Source of the DNA: Amycolatopsis sacchari
Lineage (GTDB): Bacteria; Actinomycetota; Actinomycetes; Mycobacteriales; Pseudonocardiaceae
Assembly (NCBI RefSeq): GCF_900114035.1
Contig: NZ_FORP01000026.1
Location: 29,061 to 93,060, forward strand
DNA length: 64,000 nt
Direction: 5' to 3'
In this document: positions 29,195 through 39,119 of the stretch, piece after piece
Position numbering within the stretch: the stretch's first letter is position 1
How the letters are laid out: each line of letters begins with the position of its first letter
Notes under the pieces: model-generated
What the model was told of the DNA's origin: nothing
Databases searched by the model: none
What the model saw: the letters and a program-made list of their open reading frames with translations, nothing else
Program-made: the position numbers and the translations under genes

Positions 29195-29206
29195 TGTCGT
29201 TACCCC

Positions 29207-29395
29207 TTACTTGTTGATCTCGGTCTCCGGGTGCACGTACGGCACCGTGTCCAGCGGGAACGTCACGTCGCCGTACGGCGAGAGCGCGCCCTGGCGGTCC
29301 GCCGCGAGTTCGGTCACGGGGTGTTCGCCGTCCGGCACCTTCGGCCAGCTCGGGTCGATCCGCCCGGCCTTCTTCCCGTTGTCACCCTTGGCCAC
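29207..29395 (-). CDS. conserved small hypothetical protein
   Basis: A 62-residue soluble protein (MAKGDNGKKAGRIDPSWP at the start, PYGDVTFPLDTVPYVHPETE near the end) rich in Pro, Asp and Lys and without hydrophobic segments. It begins with ATG preceded by GAGGATG and lies 12 bases upstream of the malic enzyme gene on the same strand. I believe similar short proteins occur in other actinobacteria at this position, but no function is known. Confidence 0.65.
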   Translation of the reverse strand: MAKGDNGKKAGRIDPSWPKVPDGEHPVTELAADRQGALSPYGDVTFPLDTVPYVHPETEINK

Positions 29396-29470
29396 GTCAT
29401 CCTCCCGTTCGCCTCGCCTGTGAGGCCTTCAGTTTGCCTCAACACGAGCGGTACCCGGAGGCCAGGGCGG

Positions 29471-29487
29471 TATCCTGGCCTGTGATG
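29471..29487 (+). promoter_or_regulatory. possible -10 element of a leaderless transcript
   Basis: TATCCT at 29471-29476 is followed six bases later by GTGATG, the start region of the helicase-associated gene. The distance suits transcription beginning on the start codon, and no ribosome site is present. Confidence 0.4.
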
Positions 29488-31716
29488 CCCGCGACCTCTC
29501 TGGCGGACTGGCTGCGATCCGCGTCCGACGACGAGCTGGCCGCACTCCTGCAGGCCAGACGCGATCTGGCCACCCCTCCGCCCTCCGACAGCACCGTGCT
29601 CGCCACCCGTGCGGGCACGGCGGGTTCCACCGCACGGGCGATCGAGGACCTCGACACCTTCACCCTGACGGTGCTCGACGCGTTGCTCGTCGCGGACGCC
29701 GACACCGAGGCGGTCCCCATCGGGAAGGTGCGCGAGCTGATCGGGGCCGACCCCACGCCAGCGCTCGACCGGCTGCGCGGGCGCGCGGTCGCGTGGGGCG
29801 ACGACGACGCGCTGCGCGTCGTGCCCGTGGCGCGTGAGATCGTCGGCCCGTTCCCCGCCGGGCTCGGCGCTTCGGTGCCCGAACTGGCCGGTGTGAACCT
29901 CGACGACCTGCCCGAGGACGAACGGAACGTGCTCGCCACGCTCGCCGCGGGCCCGCCCATCGGGCGCAGCCGGGACGCACAGGCGGAGGTTCCGCTCGAC
30001 GAAGCGAAGACGCCGGTGCAGCGCCTGCTCGCCCGCGGTCTGCTGCTGCGGCGTGACGCCGAGACCGTCGAGCTGCCCCGTGAAGTCGCGCTGGTGCTGC
30101 GGGGCGGGCGCTCGTGCTCGCCGAACGCGCTGCACGAACCGGAGCTGCCGACCCACCCGCACCAGCAGTCCACAGTGGACGAAGCCGCCGCCGGGGAGGC
30201 CGCGGAGTTCTTGCGGCACATGGAATCCCTGCTCACCGCGTGGTCGGAGCAACCGCCGCCGGTGCTCAAGTCCGGTGGGCTCGGCGTGCGGGAGCTGCGG
30301 CGCGTGGCGCGTGACCTGGAGATCGACGACGCGCGTGCGACGCTGCTCGCCGAGCTGGCCGTCGGTGCCGGGCTCGTCGGTGACAGCGGCAGCACCACCC
30401 CTGAGTGGGTCCCGACGACGCTCACCGATTCGTGGCTCGCGTCCGCTCCGGCTCAGCGGTGGCTCGTTCTCGCCCAGGCCTGGCTGGACCTGCCGCGCCT
30501 GCCCGGGCTGGCCGGTCAGCGCGACGCCAAGGACAAGCCGATGGCACCGCTGTCGGACGACCTGCGCCGTCCGCTCGCGCCGATCACGCGCCGCCGGGTG
30601 CTGCAGGCGCTCGCCGACCTGCCCTCCGGCGCGGGTGTGCAGAGCGTCGACGAGCTGGTCACGGTGCTGGCGTGGCGCGCCCCGCGGCGCGGTGGGCGCC
30701 TGCGTGACGAGACGGTCCGGTGGACGATGGCCGAAGCCGCCACCCTGGGCGTCATCGCGCTCGGCGGGCTCACCACCGCGACCGCGGCCCTGCTCGCCGA
30801 GGACCGGCAGGGCGCGCTGACGGCGATGACCGACGCGATGCCCGACCCCATCGCCCACGTGCTGGTGCAGGCCGACCTCACCGTCGTCGCGCCGGGGCCG
30901 CTGGAGCCCGAACTGGCGGCGGAGATCAAGACGGTCGCCGACGTGGAGTCGGCCGGGCACGCGACGGTGTACCGGATCACCGAGCAGACGGTGCGCCGGG
31001 CGCTCGACGCCGGGCGCACCGCCGACGAGCTGCACGAACTGTTCCGCGAGCGCTCCGCGACGCCGGTGCCGCAGTCGCTGACCTACCTGATCGACGACGT
31101 GGCCCGGCGGCACGGGCGGTTGCGGGGCGGGGCGGCGGCGTCGTTCCTGCGCTGTGACGACGAGGTGCTGCTCGCCGAGGTCCTCGGCCACCCGGTGGCG
31201 GAGGAGTACGAGCTGCGCCGCATCGCGCCGACGGTCCTGGTCAGCCCGGTCCCGCTCGCCGAGGTGATGGACGGGCTGCGGGCGGCCGGTTTCGCCCCGG
31301 CCGCGGAAGGCCCGGACGGGCGCGTGCTGGACCTGCGGCCGAGCGGACGGCGCATCCCGCCGAGGAACCGGCAGGCGCGGCGCGTGCTGCCCGAGCCCAA
31401 CGGGGCCAACCCTGAGCAGCTCGCCCAGGTCGTCGCGCACCTGCGAGCCGGGGACCGGGCGGCGAGCCGCCGGCGTGGCGCGGAGGTGCGGCTACCCGGC
31501 GGTGGCGGCGGCTCGGACACGGCGGCGACGATGGCGCTGCTGGCGCGCGCGACCCGCGAGCGGCGTGAGGTGTGGATCGGGTTCGTCGACTCGCACGGCA
31601 CGGCGAGCCAGCGCATCGTCACGCCCGCGCACGTCGGCGGCGGGGTCCTGCACAGCACGGACGACGAGCGCTATCCGCTGCACCGCATCACGTCCGCCGC
31701 CCTCGTCGAGGACTGA
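29485..31716 (+). CDS. helicase-associated (XPB partner) domain protein
   Basis: A 743-residue protein of the actinobacterial family that carries a helicase-associated domain (PF13625-like) and is usually encoded beside the XPB-type helicase. The N-terminus is SLADWLRSASDDELAALLQARRD. The conserved C-terminal half contains HVLVQADLTVVAPGPLEPELA and FLRCDDEVLLAEVLGHP, and it ends with a WYL-like segment (REVWIGFVDSHGTASQRIVTPA). It lacks Walker motifs, so it is not a helicase itself. The start is ATG 29485 or GTG 29482. Its expected partner XPB lies 19.4 kb downstream. Confidence 0.8.
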   Translation: MPATSLADWLRSASDDELAALLQARRDLATPPPSDSTVLATRAGTAGSTARAIEDLDTFTLTVLDALLVADADTEAVPIGKVRELIGADPTPALDRLRGRAVAWGDDDALRVVPVAREIVGPFPAGLGASVPELAGVNLDDLPEDERNVLATLAAGPPIGRSRDAQAEVPLDEAKTPVQRLLARGLLLRRDAETVELPREVALVLRGGRSCSPNALHEPELPTHPHQQSTVDEAAAGEAAEFLRHMESLLTAWSEQPPPVLKSGGLGVRELRRVARDLEIDDARATLLAELAVGAGLVGDSGSTTPEWVPTTLTDSWLASAPAQRWLVLAQAWLDLPRLPGLAGQRDAKDKPMAPLSDDLRRPLAPITRRRVLQALADLPSGAGVQSVDELVTVLAWRAPRRGGRLRDETVRWTMAEAATLGVIALGGLTTATAALLAEDRQGALTAMTDAMPDPIAHVLVQADLTVVAPGPLEPELAAEIKTVADVESAGHATVYRITEQTVRRALDAGRTADELHELFRERSATPVPQSLTYLIDDVARRHGRLRGGAAASFLRCDDEVLLAEVLGHPVAEEYELRRIAPTVLVSPVPLAEVMDGLRAAGFAPAAEGPDGRVLDLRPSGRRIPPRNRQARRVLPEPNGANPEQLAQVVAHLRAGDRAASRRRGAEVRLPGGGGGSDTAATMALLARATRERREVWIGFVDSHGTASQRIVTPAHVGGGVLHSTDDERYPLHRITSAALVED

Positions 31717-31980
31717 GCTAAAGCCTGTATCGGAGTGGTTTGCGTGGCGGTGCGGGTAGCGGCCCCTCTCGTCTCCCACCACCACCCCTCACGAACGCTC
31801 CGCGGCTGTGCCTCCCACCACGCAGGCGCTGTCCTCGCGAGGAACCGCCCACCCGTCGCCCGCCGCCACCCTCAACGGACGCGCTCCGCGCGGCCAACCC
31901 CCTTCAAACCCGCGGCGGTGCCGGTTGCTCGGGTGGTGCAAAAGACTGAAAGCGGCGGCTCCACCACTTCGAAACACAAC
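31717..31980. repeat. branched inverted-repeat region between convergent genes
   Basis: 264 bases without a gene. The outer arms CACCACCC (31780-31787) and GGGTGGTG (31931-31938) enclose a palindrome TCCTCGCGAGGA at 31832-31843. They also enclose a stem CCGCCGC (31860) / GCGGCGG (31912), which itself surrounds the hairpin CGCGC-TCC-GCGCG at 31880-31892. The nested layout recalls the element at 17730-17918, though the sequence differs. It may end both converging transcripts. Confidence 0.55.
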
Positions 31981-32829
31981 CTAAAGCGCCCGCAGTCCTT
32001 CCAGGACCCGTGCCATGAACTCGCGGGACGAGCGGTCGCCGAAGGACAGGCCCGGCTGGTGCAGCACCACGAGTTCGAGGTTGTCCATGTCGCTCACCAG
32101 CACCTTCACCACGTTCAGCGGCAGGTGCAGGAACGCGGCGATCTCCGCGATGGACCGCGGTTCGACGCACAGGTCGCAGATCCGGCGGTGCTGCACGGAC
32201 GCCGCGCCCTGGTACCGGCGACCGCGCTCGCTCGTCGACACCAGCGTTTCGAGCGCCAGCTCGTAGTCGGGCCGCGTGCGGCCGCGGGTGTGCGCGTACG
32301 GGCGCATCATCGTCCGCTGGCGGACGGCCGTCGGCGCCGGGGCGGAAGCGCCAGGCCATTCCGTGGCGGCCGGGATCGTGGCGGTTTCCCACTCCCGCGC
32401 GGAGGGCTGGCGCGGCCAGTCGCGCTGCGCGTCCGGCCACTCGCGGGCGGGCGGCCAGTCGGCCACGGGCGCGTCGCCCGGCCAGTCGCGGCTCACGTCG
32501 GATTCGTCCGGCCACCGCGGCGCGGGCTGGGCGGGCCAGCTCTGGTCACCGGGCAGGGCACGGCGACGGCGACGGCCGCCGCTCTCCACCGGTTCCGGCA
32601 GCAGGGGCGGCTCGGTGCGCGGCAGGGGCGGGCGTTCGTCGGCACGCGTGTGGCGCCCGCCTGCCGACGGGCGCTGCCGGGCGTGCAGCGAGCGCACCCG
32701 CATCAGCACCGCGGCGCGGTCGAGCTTGAAGCGGGCGGGCGAGTCGAGTTGTTCGCGGTCGGCTCCCTGGTGCAGCGCTTCCCACGCATCGGGGCCGGGG
32801 TTCTCGGGGCGGATCGGCATCCCTGTCAC
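31981..32829 (-). CDS. DUF742 (CvnC-type) protein, second copy
   Basis: A 282-residue conservon component. The first 170 residues are disordered, rich in Arg, Pro and Trp, with repeated DWP/EWP words (DWPGDAP, DWPPAREWP, DWPRQP). The C-terminal DUF742 domain starts at MMRPYAHTRGRTRPDYELALE and continues with ICDLCVEPRSIAEIAAFLHLPLNVVKVLV, a winged-helix-like region given by its ends. The start is GTG at 32829, sharing one base with the upstream roadblock stop. It is a paralogue of the DUF742 gene at 33980-34744. Confidence 0.85.
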   Translation of the reverse strand: MTGMPIRPENPGPDAWEALHQGADREQLDSPARFKLDRAAVLMRVRSLHARQRPSAGGRHTRADERPPLPRTEPPLLPEPVESGGRRRRRALPGDQSWPAQPAPRWPDESDVSRDWPGDAPVADWPPAREWPDAQRDWPRQPSAREWETATIPAATEWPGASAPAPTAVRQRTMMRPYAHTRGRTRPDYELALETLVSTSERGRRYQGAASVQHRRICDLCVEPRSIAEIAAFLHLPLNVVKVLVSDMDNLELVVLHQPGLSFGDRSSREFMARVLEGLRAL

Positions 32830-33251
32830 TACCCGTGCATCCCACCCTGGAGCTGCATCCGCAGCTCGGGAGTCATCTGCTGCCCGACGCGGTCCACGAG
32901 GAGGGTCATCTCGTAGGCCACCGTGCCGATGTCGCAGTTCGGTGCGGCCAGCACGGCCAGGCTCGACCCGTCGCTGATGGACATCAGGAACAGGTAGCCC
33001 CGCTCCATCTCGACGACGGTCTGGTTCACGTTGCCCGCCTCGAAGCACCGTGCGGCGCCGAAGGTGAGGCTGACGAGGCCGGACGCGACGGCGGACAGCT
33101 GGTCCGCCCTGTCCTTGGGCAGACCGTCCGAAGCGGACAACAGCAGCCCGTCGGCGGAGACGACGACGGCGTGTGCGGCGCCGGGGACCCTGCGCACGAA
33201 GTCGGTGATCAGCCAGCCGAAGCTGCCGGTCTGGAATGCCGGGGCGCTCAC
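32829..33251 (-). CDS. roadblock/LC7 (CvnB-type) protein, second copy
   Basis: A 140-residue roadblock/LC7 domain protein. Typical stretches are [40 protein letters not shown] and the C-terminal [19 protein letters not shown]. In conservons such proteins associate with the small GTPase and the sensor kinase. The start is GTG at 33251 with GAGGAGG just before. It is very close in sequence to the roadblock protein at 34769-35227, pointing to tandem duplication of the roadblock-DUF742 pair within the operon. Confidence 0.9.
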   Translation of the reverse strand: MSAPAFQTGSFGWLITDFVRRVPGAAHAVVVSADGLLLSASDGLPKDRADQLSAVASGLVSLTFGAARCFEAGNVNQTVVEMERGYLFLMSISDGSSLAVLAAPNCDIGTVAYEMTLLVDRVGQQMTPELRMQLQGGMHG

Positions 33252-33390
33252 TCCTACCTCCTCGCCGTCGCTCAAGGTCGCGATTATTCCCTGCCAGGGT
33301 ATTCCCCCTGGCGTTCTTGTCGACCCGCGAAGACGGGTGGTTCCCATCTTCACCCCAACGGCCGTACCCGGAAGGTGATCGGGCAAACAC

Positions 33391-33999
33391 TCAGCCTGGC
33401 TGCAACGCCGAATCCCGCGCGATCGCGTGCTCCACGACCGAGATGAGCACCTGCTTCGCGGATTCACGCTCCCGTGCGTCACACGCGATGATCGGTACGT
33501 GGTCGCCGATGGTCAGCGCGTGCCGCACGTCCTCGATCTGGTGGTGCAACAACCGGTCGAAGCAGTTGATCGCCACGATGTAGGGCAGTTTCCGGTTCTC
33601 GAAGAAGTCGATCGACGGGAACGCGTCGGCCAGCCGCCGGGTGTCGACCAGCACGACGGCACCGATCGCGCCGAGCGCCAGGTCGTCCCACATGAACCAG
33701 AACCGGTGCTGCCCCGGCGTCCCGAACACGTACAGGACGAGGTCCGAGTCCAGCGAAAGCCTGCCGAAGTCCATCGCGACGGTCGTGGTGACCTTGTTGG
33801 GGGTCGCGGAGATGTCGTCGACGGACAGGCTCGCCTCCGTCATCTGCGCTTCCGTCGTGAGCGGGTCGATCTCCGACACCGCACCGACCAGGGTGGTCTT
33901 GCCCGCGCCGAAGCCGCCGGCGACCACGATCTTGGCCGACTGCGTCGGCCCGTTGGCCGCCGACGTGTTCGCGTCGGAGTCAAATTCTCCGAAGCCCAC
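33391..33999 (-). CDS. conservon small GTPase (CvnD-type)
   Basis: A 202-residue Ras-like GTPase. G1 is GGFGAGKTT, the G2 threonines lie in [13 protein letters not shown]3 is GTPGQHRF (Gln in the usual catalytic place) and the G4 position is AINCFDRL instead of NKxD, as usual for this family. It probably switches signal output from the kinase/roadblock complex at the membrane. The start is GTG at 33999, overlapping the DUF742 gene by 20 bases. Confidence 0.9.
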   Translation of the reverse strand: MGFGEFDSDANTSAANGPTQSAKIVVAGGFGAGKTTLVGAVSEIDPLTTEAQMTEASLSVDDISATPNKVTTTVAMDFGRLSLDSDLVLYVFGTPGQHRFWFMWDDLALGAIGAVVLVDTRRLADAFPSIDFFENRKLPYIVAINCFDRLLHHQIEDVRHALTIGDHVPIIACDARERESAKQVLISVVEHAIARDSALQPG

Positions 34000-34744
34000 T
34001 GAGCACCCTCTCCATGAATTCGATACTGGGACGATCGCCGACCGTGGCCGCGTTGTGGACGAGGACGAGGCCGAGCCCGGCGACGTCACCGATGAGCACC
34101 CGGACGACACCGAGCGGCAATCGCAGGTAGGCGGCCACCTCGGCCACCGAACGCGTGTCCAGGCACAGCCCGCAGATCGAGCGGTGCTCGGGCACCTGCA
34201 CCCGGTCGAGCGCACGCCCGCGCTCGCTGGTGGACACGAGCGACTCGATCTTCAGGTCGTAGGTCGGCTTGGTGCGGCCCTTGGTCCGGAAGTACGGCCG
34301 GACCAGGCCGGACGTCTCGGCCGGCGACGGCGGCATCGCCGTGGGCACCGCCGGGATCGAGGGCAGGCTGGGATGACCACCGACGCCGGGGTTGCTGACC
34401 GGACCGGGGCCGGGAGCGACCGGCCGGTAGGCGGGGAACTCCCCGCTCGGCGGCCCGCCGTCGGCGCGGCCGCCGAACAGCTCCGCCCCCGGACCGGACA
34501 GCAGCCGGTCGCCGAAGTCGTTCACCCTGTGCTCACCGACCCCGGGGTAGGACGGCGGGCCGCCGAGGTCCTCGGCCTCACCCGCACGCCGCTGCTGCCA
34601 GGCGCGGTCCACCCTGGCGCGGAAGCGCGTCCAGTCGTCGTCGGGCGGCACGTTGTGCCAAGGCTCGCCGGCTGCCGAGCCGGAATCGTCGGCGCTTCTG
34701 CCCATCCGGTTCCCGTCCAAGTCCGTCGATCGACCCGCATTCAC
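33980..34744 (-). CDS. DUF742 (CvnC-type) protein, first copy
   Basis: A 254-residue conservon component. The N-terminal 145 residues are polar and Pro/Gly-rich. The DUF742 domain begins at LVRPYFRTKGRTKPTYDLKI and includes STSERGRALDRVQVPEHRSI and SVAEVAAYLRLPLGVVRVLI, a likely winged helix that in some conservons acts with the GTPase. It overlaps the GTPase gene by 20 bases and lies 24 bases downstream of the roadblock gene. Confidence 0.87.
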   Translation of the reverse strand: MNAGRSTDLDGNRMGRSADDSGSAAGEPWHNVPPDDDWTRFRARVDRAWQQRRAGEAEDLGGPPSYPGVGEHRVNDFGDRLLSGPGAELFGGRADGGPPSGEFPAYRPVAPGPGPVSNPGVGGHPSLPSIPAVPTAMPPSPAETSGLVRPYFRTKGRTKPTYDLKIESLVSTSERGRALDRVQVPEHRSICGLCLDTRSVAEVAAYLRLPLGVVRVLIGDVAGLGLVLVHNAATVGDRPSIEFMERVLSGLRRI

Positions 34745-34768
34745 CGCAGTCCCTCCGTGCGCCGCGCG

Positions 34769-35227
34769 TCACGCGCGAGCGGCTCCCTGGAGCTGCGCCC
34801 GCAGCTCGGGCGTCAACTGCTGCCCGACGCGGTCGACCAGGAGGGTCATTTCGTACACCACCAGCCCGATGTCGCTGTCGGGCGACCCCAGCACCGCGAG
34901 GCACGAGCCGTCCGAAACCGACATCAGGAACAGGAAGCCGTTCGCCATCTCGACCACGGTCTGCGCGACCGGGCCGCCTTCGAACACCTTCGCCGCACCG
35001 CGGGCGAGGCTGGTCAGCCCGGAGGCGACCGCCGCCAGCTGGTCGGCCCTGTCCTTGGGCAGGCCGCGCGAGGCGGCCAGCATGAGCCCGTCCGCGGACA
35101 CGACCACGGCGTGCGCCGCACCGGGCACGCGGTGCACGAAGTCCGTGATGAGCCAGGCGAAACCGTTCGGCCCGCTCTGCGGCTTGGCGCCTCCCGGTTG
35201 CAGGGAACCCGCGCGTGTCACTGTCAC
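34769..35227 (-). CDS. roadblock/LC7 (CvnB-type) protein, first copy
   Basis: A 152-residue roadblock/LC7 domain protein ([60 protein letters not shown]). It starts at GTG 35227, overlapping the kinase stop in GTGA, so the two are translationally coupled. In the conservon model it bridges the kinase-like protein and the GTPase. It is a paralogue of the roadblock protein at 32829-33251. Confidence 0.92.
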   Translation of the reverse strand: MTVTRAGSLQPGGAKPQSGPNGFAWLITDFVHRVPGAAHAVVVSADGLMLAASRGLPKDRADQLAAVASGLTSLARGAAKVFEGGPVAQTVVEMANGFLFLMSVSDGSCLAVLGSPDSDIGLVVYEMTLLVDRVGQQLTPELRAQLQGAARA

Positions 35228-38082
35228 TCCTCACTGCCGAACTGGGGCGGGGTCGCGTCCCCGCCGGTCACCGAAACGCTCTCCCCGGACCGCTCGCGGA
35301 GGGCGTGCCGGCCTGAGCGGTAGCCCTGCTGGAAGCTCACCATACGTTCGCGGGCGGCGGTGGCGGACCGCGTGATCGCGCTCGCCCCCGGCCTGCCCGA
35401 CGTCGTGTCGGTGAAGGAGGCACCGCTCGGTGTGCTGCTCGTGGCCGTCACCGAACCCGGCATCAGGTACGCGTTGGGCACCCGCTTGGGCAGGCCGGCC
35501 TCGGTCACTTCCTCGCTCTTGGGCTCCAGGAGCGACTGGGCCTTCTGCCAGCCCTCGTCGGCGACGCTGCTCCAGGCGTCCTCGGGCACCGTTTCGACCG
35601 CCCGGTGCGCGGCCGTTTCCTCGAGATCTCCCGTCATCGGGCGCTCGGACGCCTCCTCCCCGCGGGTGTCCTGCTCCTCTTCGCCTTCCTGGGTGAACCA
35701 GCGCGACACGACCGACTGGTAGATCGGGAGCCGCTTGGTCGGCACGTCGTCCTCCAGCACCCCGCTCTGCTGCACGGGCTGCTCCTCGGGCACCGGCTCC
35801 GGTTGGACCACCGGCACGTACTGCGGCTCCCGCTTCGGCAGTTCGAGCGGGGTGAACCGGTTCCCGTTGAGCTGCGGGCGGTTCGCGGGCGCCGGGCCCG
35901 CCGAACCACCCCGGCTGAGGAACGCGGCGCTCGACGAACCCGCGACGAGGTCGTCGAGGCTGATCGGCTGCGCGAGCGGGGTCAGCCCGGCCGAGGTCTG
36001 CTCGGAGCCGACCGACTCGGGCCTCGGCCGCTGCGCGGGCACCGACGGGATGTCCGGCAGCGAGGTCTCCAGCTGCGACGGCGGGGGCATCGGCGCCTCG
36101 GGGACGACCGGCCCGAGCAGCTCGGCCGGCACCACGACGCGGGCGATGACGCCGCCCTCGATGTCCTCGTTCTCCCGCAGCCGCACCTCGATGCCGTGCC
36201 GCTGCGCGAGCCGCGCGACCACGTACAGGCCCATCCGCCGGGTCACCGACACGTCGAGGTCCGGCGGGTCGGCCAGCCGCTGGTTGGCCTCGGCGACCTG
36301 CTCCTCCGACATGCCGACACCGCGGTCGGTGATCTGGATGGCCAGCGCCTTGCGCCGCGTCACCACGGCGCGCACGCTCACCTTCGTCTCCGGCTCGGAG
36401 AAGTAGGTGGCGTTGTCGAGCAGCTCGGCGAGCAGGTGCACGAGGTCGTGCACGGTCAGCCCGCGCACCGCGACCTCGGGGATGACACCGACCTCGACCC
36501 GCGCGTACTGCTCGATCTCCGACACCGCGGCGCCGATGACGTCCGCGGCGGGCACCGGCTTGGGCACCGACTTCGCCAGCCCGGCGCCCGAGAGCACCAG
36601 CAGGCTTTCACCGTTGCGCCGCAGCCGGGTCGCGAGGTGGTCGAGCTCGAACAGGCTCGCGAGGTGGTCGGGGTCCTGCTCGTCGGCCTCGAGCCGGTCG
36701 ATGACGCCGAGCTGGCGCTCCACCAGGCGCTGCGAGCGCCGCGAGAGGTTGACGAAGATGCCGTTGACGTTCTCGCGCAGCAGTGCCTGCTCCGCCGCCA
36801 TCTTGACGGCCTGCTCGTGCACCTCGTCGAACGAGCGGGCGAGCTCGCCGATCTCCTCGCGCGTGTTGATCGGCACCGGTTCGACGGCCTTCGCGGCCGC
36901 CTCCATCGGTTCCGGGTCGTCGAGGATCTTCGTGACCGTCTGCGGCAGCCGTGTGTAGGCGATCTCCAGCGCGCTCGTGCGCAGGACCCGGATCGGCTTG
37001 AGCATGACCCGCGCGACGAGGAACGTCAGCAGCAGCGCGGCGGCGAGCGCGACGAGCACGATGAGGATATCGCGCCAGGCGGCCATCGTGGCCTCGCTCG
37101 CCAGCGACGCCGACCGGGCCCGCACGTCGTTCAGCAGCGCGCTCTCGATCGTGCGCAGCTTGTTCAGGTTGGCGCCGCTGTTGGTGACCAGCTCGTTGCG
37201 GTTCACGCCGAGCGGGCCGCCGTTGTCGGCCCGCGCCAGCACGGTCGCGGCGATGCGCGCCCTGCCGTCGACGTCCGGGCCGCTCACGGTGTCGGTGAAC
37301 TGCTGCACCTGTTCCGGGGTGGCGTTCGCCTGGAACTGGGCGAGCGCGGCGGCGGCGCTGAACTGCGCGGCCTGCGCCCCCTCCAGCAGCAGACCGGAGA
37401 ACTGGCCGCGCAGCAGCGCGATCTCGATCGCGGCGTCCTCGCGGACCGTGAACTCCTTGAGCTGGCTCAGCGCCTGCACGCTCGCGCCCTCGCGCAGCAG
37501 GTTCTGGTCCGTCACCGACGACGTCATCTCGCGGCCCAGCTGGATCAGCGAGTCCAGCACCGAGGAGTAGGCGTTGAACGCGGCCTGCTCGGAGAACGGC
37601 GGCGTGTTCACGGACGAGCGCAGCGGGCCGAGCGCGTCGAGGCGCTCCAGGCCGCGGTCGTACCGCTCCTTGCTCGCCGCGTCGTCCACCTTCAGGTCGG
37701 CGGTCGACCGGCGGAGGTCCGCCACGGCGACATCGGACTGCTGGATCTGGCTGTTGAGCGCGCTCTGCAGGTCGACGTCGCCGGGGGTGACGATCTTGGC
37801 GACCGCCAGCATCCGCTCGCCCTGGAGCTGGTGCACCACGTTGGTCACCTTGAGCGCGAGGTCGACCTGCGCCGTGGTCTGGTTGAGCTGGCCCGCCGTG
37901 TGCAGCTCGTCGACCGCCCGCAGGCCGCCGAGGACCAGCGCCGTCACGGTCGGGATCGCCAGCACCAGCGCCAGCTTGGAGCGCAGCTTCCAGTTCTTCA
38001 GACCCAGCGATGACCCGGAGGAGGGCGCCGAACTCTGCCGCGCAGGCTGCCCCGCTATGTCTGGGGTGTCTTCTTTCGGCAC
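35224..38082 (-). CDS. NIT-domain sensor histidine kinase-like protein (CvnA-type)
   Basis: A 952-residue membrane kinase. A first helix ([18 protein letters not shown], about 37-54) is followed by an extracytoplasmic NIT (nitrate/nitrite-sensing type) domain, and a second helix lies near 335-360. HAMP comes next, then a helical segment with the candidate phospho-acceptor region [20 protein letters not shown]. The HATPase domain has [16 protein letters not shown] and [11 protein letters not shown]. The last 290 residues are a Pro/Glu-rich tail. It heads the conservon operon (kinase, roadblock, DUF742, GTPase, roadblock, DUF742) and is divergent from an ABC ATPase gene. The start is GTG at 38082. 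Confidence 0.92.
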   Translation of the reverse strand: MPKEDTPDIAGQPARQSSAPSSGSSLGLKNWKLRSKLALVLAIPTVTALVLGGLRAVDELHTAGQLNQTTAQVDLALKVTNVVHQLQGERMLAVAKIVTPGDVDLQSALNSQIQQSDVAVADLRRSTADLKVDDAASKERYDRGLERLDALGPLRSSVNTPPFSEQAAFNAYSSVLDSLIQLGREMTSSVTDQNLLREGASVQALSQLKEFTVREDAAIEIALLRGQFSGLLLEGAQAAQFSAAAALAQFQANATPEQVQQFTDTVSGPDVDGRARIAATVLARADNGGPLGVNRNELVTNSGANLNKLRTIESALLNDVRARSASLASEATMAAWRDILIVLVALAAALLLTFLVARVMLKPIRVLRTSALEIAYTRLPQTVTKILDDPEPMEAAAKAVEPVPINTREEIGELARSFDEVHEQAVKMAAEQALLRENVNGIFVNLSRRSQRLVERQLGVIDRLEADEQDPDHLASLFELDHLATRLRRNGESLLVLSGAGLAKSVPKPVPAADVIGAAVSEIEQYARVEVGVIPEVAVRGLTVHDLVHLLAELLDNATYFSEPETKVSVRAVVTRRKALAIQITDRGVGMSEEQVAEANQRLADPPDLDVSVTRRMGLYVVARLAQRHGIEVRLRENEDIEGGVIARVVVPAELLGPVVPEAPMPPPSQLETSLPDIPSVPAQRPRPESVGSEQTSAGLTPLAQPISLDDLVAGSSSAAFLSRGGSAGPAPANRPQLNGNRFTPLELPKREPQYVPVVQPEPVPEEQPVQQSGVLEDDVPTKRLPIYQSVVSRWFTQEGEEEQDTRGEEASERPMTGDLEETAAHRAVETVPEDAWSSVADEGWQKAQSLLEPKSEEVTEAGLPKRVPNAYLMPGSVTATSSTPSGASFTDTTSGRPGASAITRSATAARERMVSFQQGYRSGRHALRERSGESVSVTGGDATPPQFGSEE

Positions 38083-38256
38083 CGCTGTACCACCATCAAT
38101 CCCACCAGAAGTGGACCCGAAGCTCGGATTGCAGGTGCAGAGGGTAGCGAAGAGCGGGTGAAGATGTAACCCTTCCTGGGCAACCGCAAGAAACGGTGCT
38201 CCAGAAAGAATTTCCGACCTGAGACAATAGGTGCTGCGCGGTCACATTAGACCACT

Positions 38257-39117
38257 GTGCGTAGTGCTCCTCATCCGAATGGACCTGATCAGGTGATCAA
38301 CATCACTGGGCTGAGCAAGAACGACCCCGCGCCCGGCGAGACGCCGGTGGCCATGCTCGAAGTCGAAGGACTGAACCACCGCTTCGGCAGTGGTCCGGAC
38401 GCCCACGCGGCGGTGCGCGACCTGACCTTCACCGTCTCGGCGGGGCAGCTCGCCTGCATCGTGGGGCCGTCCGGCTGCGGCAAGTCGACGCTGCTGCGGT
38501 GCATCGCCGGGCTCATCAAGCCGACCGGCGGCAAGGTGCGGTTGCACGGTGACGAAGTGCAAGGTGTGCCCGCGGACCTCGCCGTGGTTTTCCAGGACTA
38601 CAGCCGTTCCCTTTTTCCCTGGCTCACGGTCGCCGGAAACGTCGAATTCCCGTTGCGGTCACTGGGGATCGGCAAGGAGGAACGGCGCCGCCGCGTCGAG
38701 GAGGCGCTGGGCTGGGTGGGCCTCGCCGGTTCCCAGCGGAAGTTCCCGTGGCAGCTGTCCGGCGGCATGCAGCAGCGCGTGTCGATCGCGCGGGCGCTCG
38801 CGAGCCGTCCCGCGCTGCTGCTGATGGACGAGCCGTTCGCGTCGGTCGACGCCCAGACCCGGTTCGAGCTGGAGGACCTGCTGCGCACGGTCCAGCGCGA
38901 GCAGGGCAGCACGGTCCTGCTGGTCACGCACGACATCGACGAGAGCGTCTACCTCGCCGACCGGGTGCTCGTGCTGTCGTCGTCCCCCGCCACGATCGTC
39001 GCCGACCTGCCGGTGGACCTGCCCGCGGAACGCGACCAGATCACCACGCGCGAGTCCGCGGAGTTCGTCGCGCTGCGGGGCGAGGTGGCCCGGCTGCTGC
39101 AGAAACGAGCGGCGTGA
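38257..39117 (+). CDS. nitrate/sulfonate/taurine-type ABC transporter ATP-binding protein
   Basis: A 286-residue ATPase of the SsuB/TauB/NrtD family. Walker A is GPSGCGKST, the Q-loop region is VVFQDYSRSLFPWLTV, the signature is LSGGMQQR, Walker B is LLLMDEPFASVD and the switch histidine is in LVTHDIDES. The first 32 residues before MLEVEGLNHRFG may not be translated if ATG at 38353 is used; GTG at 38257 gives the full frame. It is divergent from the conservon kinase (174 bases between). Its permeases and binding protein lie on the opposite strand beyond the decarboxylase gene. Confidence 0.9.
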   Translation: MRSAPHPNGPDQVINITGLSKNDPAPGETPVAMLEVEGLNHRFGSGPDAHAAVRDLTFTVSAGQLACIVGPSGCGKSTLLRCIAGLIKPTGGKVRLHGDEVQGVPADLAVVFQDYSRSLFPWLTVAGNVEFPLRSLGIGKEERRRRVEEALGWVGLAGSQRKFPWQLSGGMQQRVSIARALASRPALLLMDEPFASVDAQTRFELEDLLRTVQREQGSTVLLVTHDIDESVYLADRVLVLSSSPATIVADLPVDLPAERDQITTRESAEFVALRGEVARLLQKRAA

Positions 39118-39119
39118 CG

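Noticed and set aside
35605..38013. About 800-codon open frame antisense to the first NIT kinase
   Set aside because: Shadow of the kinase gene; the translation is Arg/His/Leu-rich and without domains, while the other strand has HAMP and HATPase motifs.
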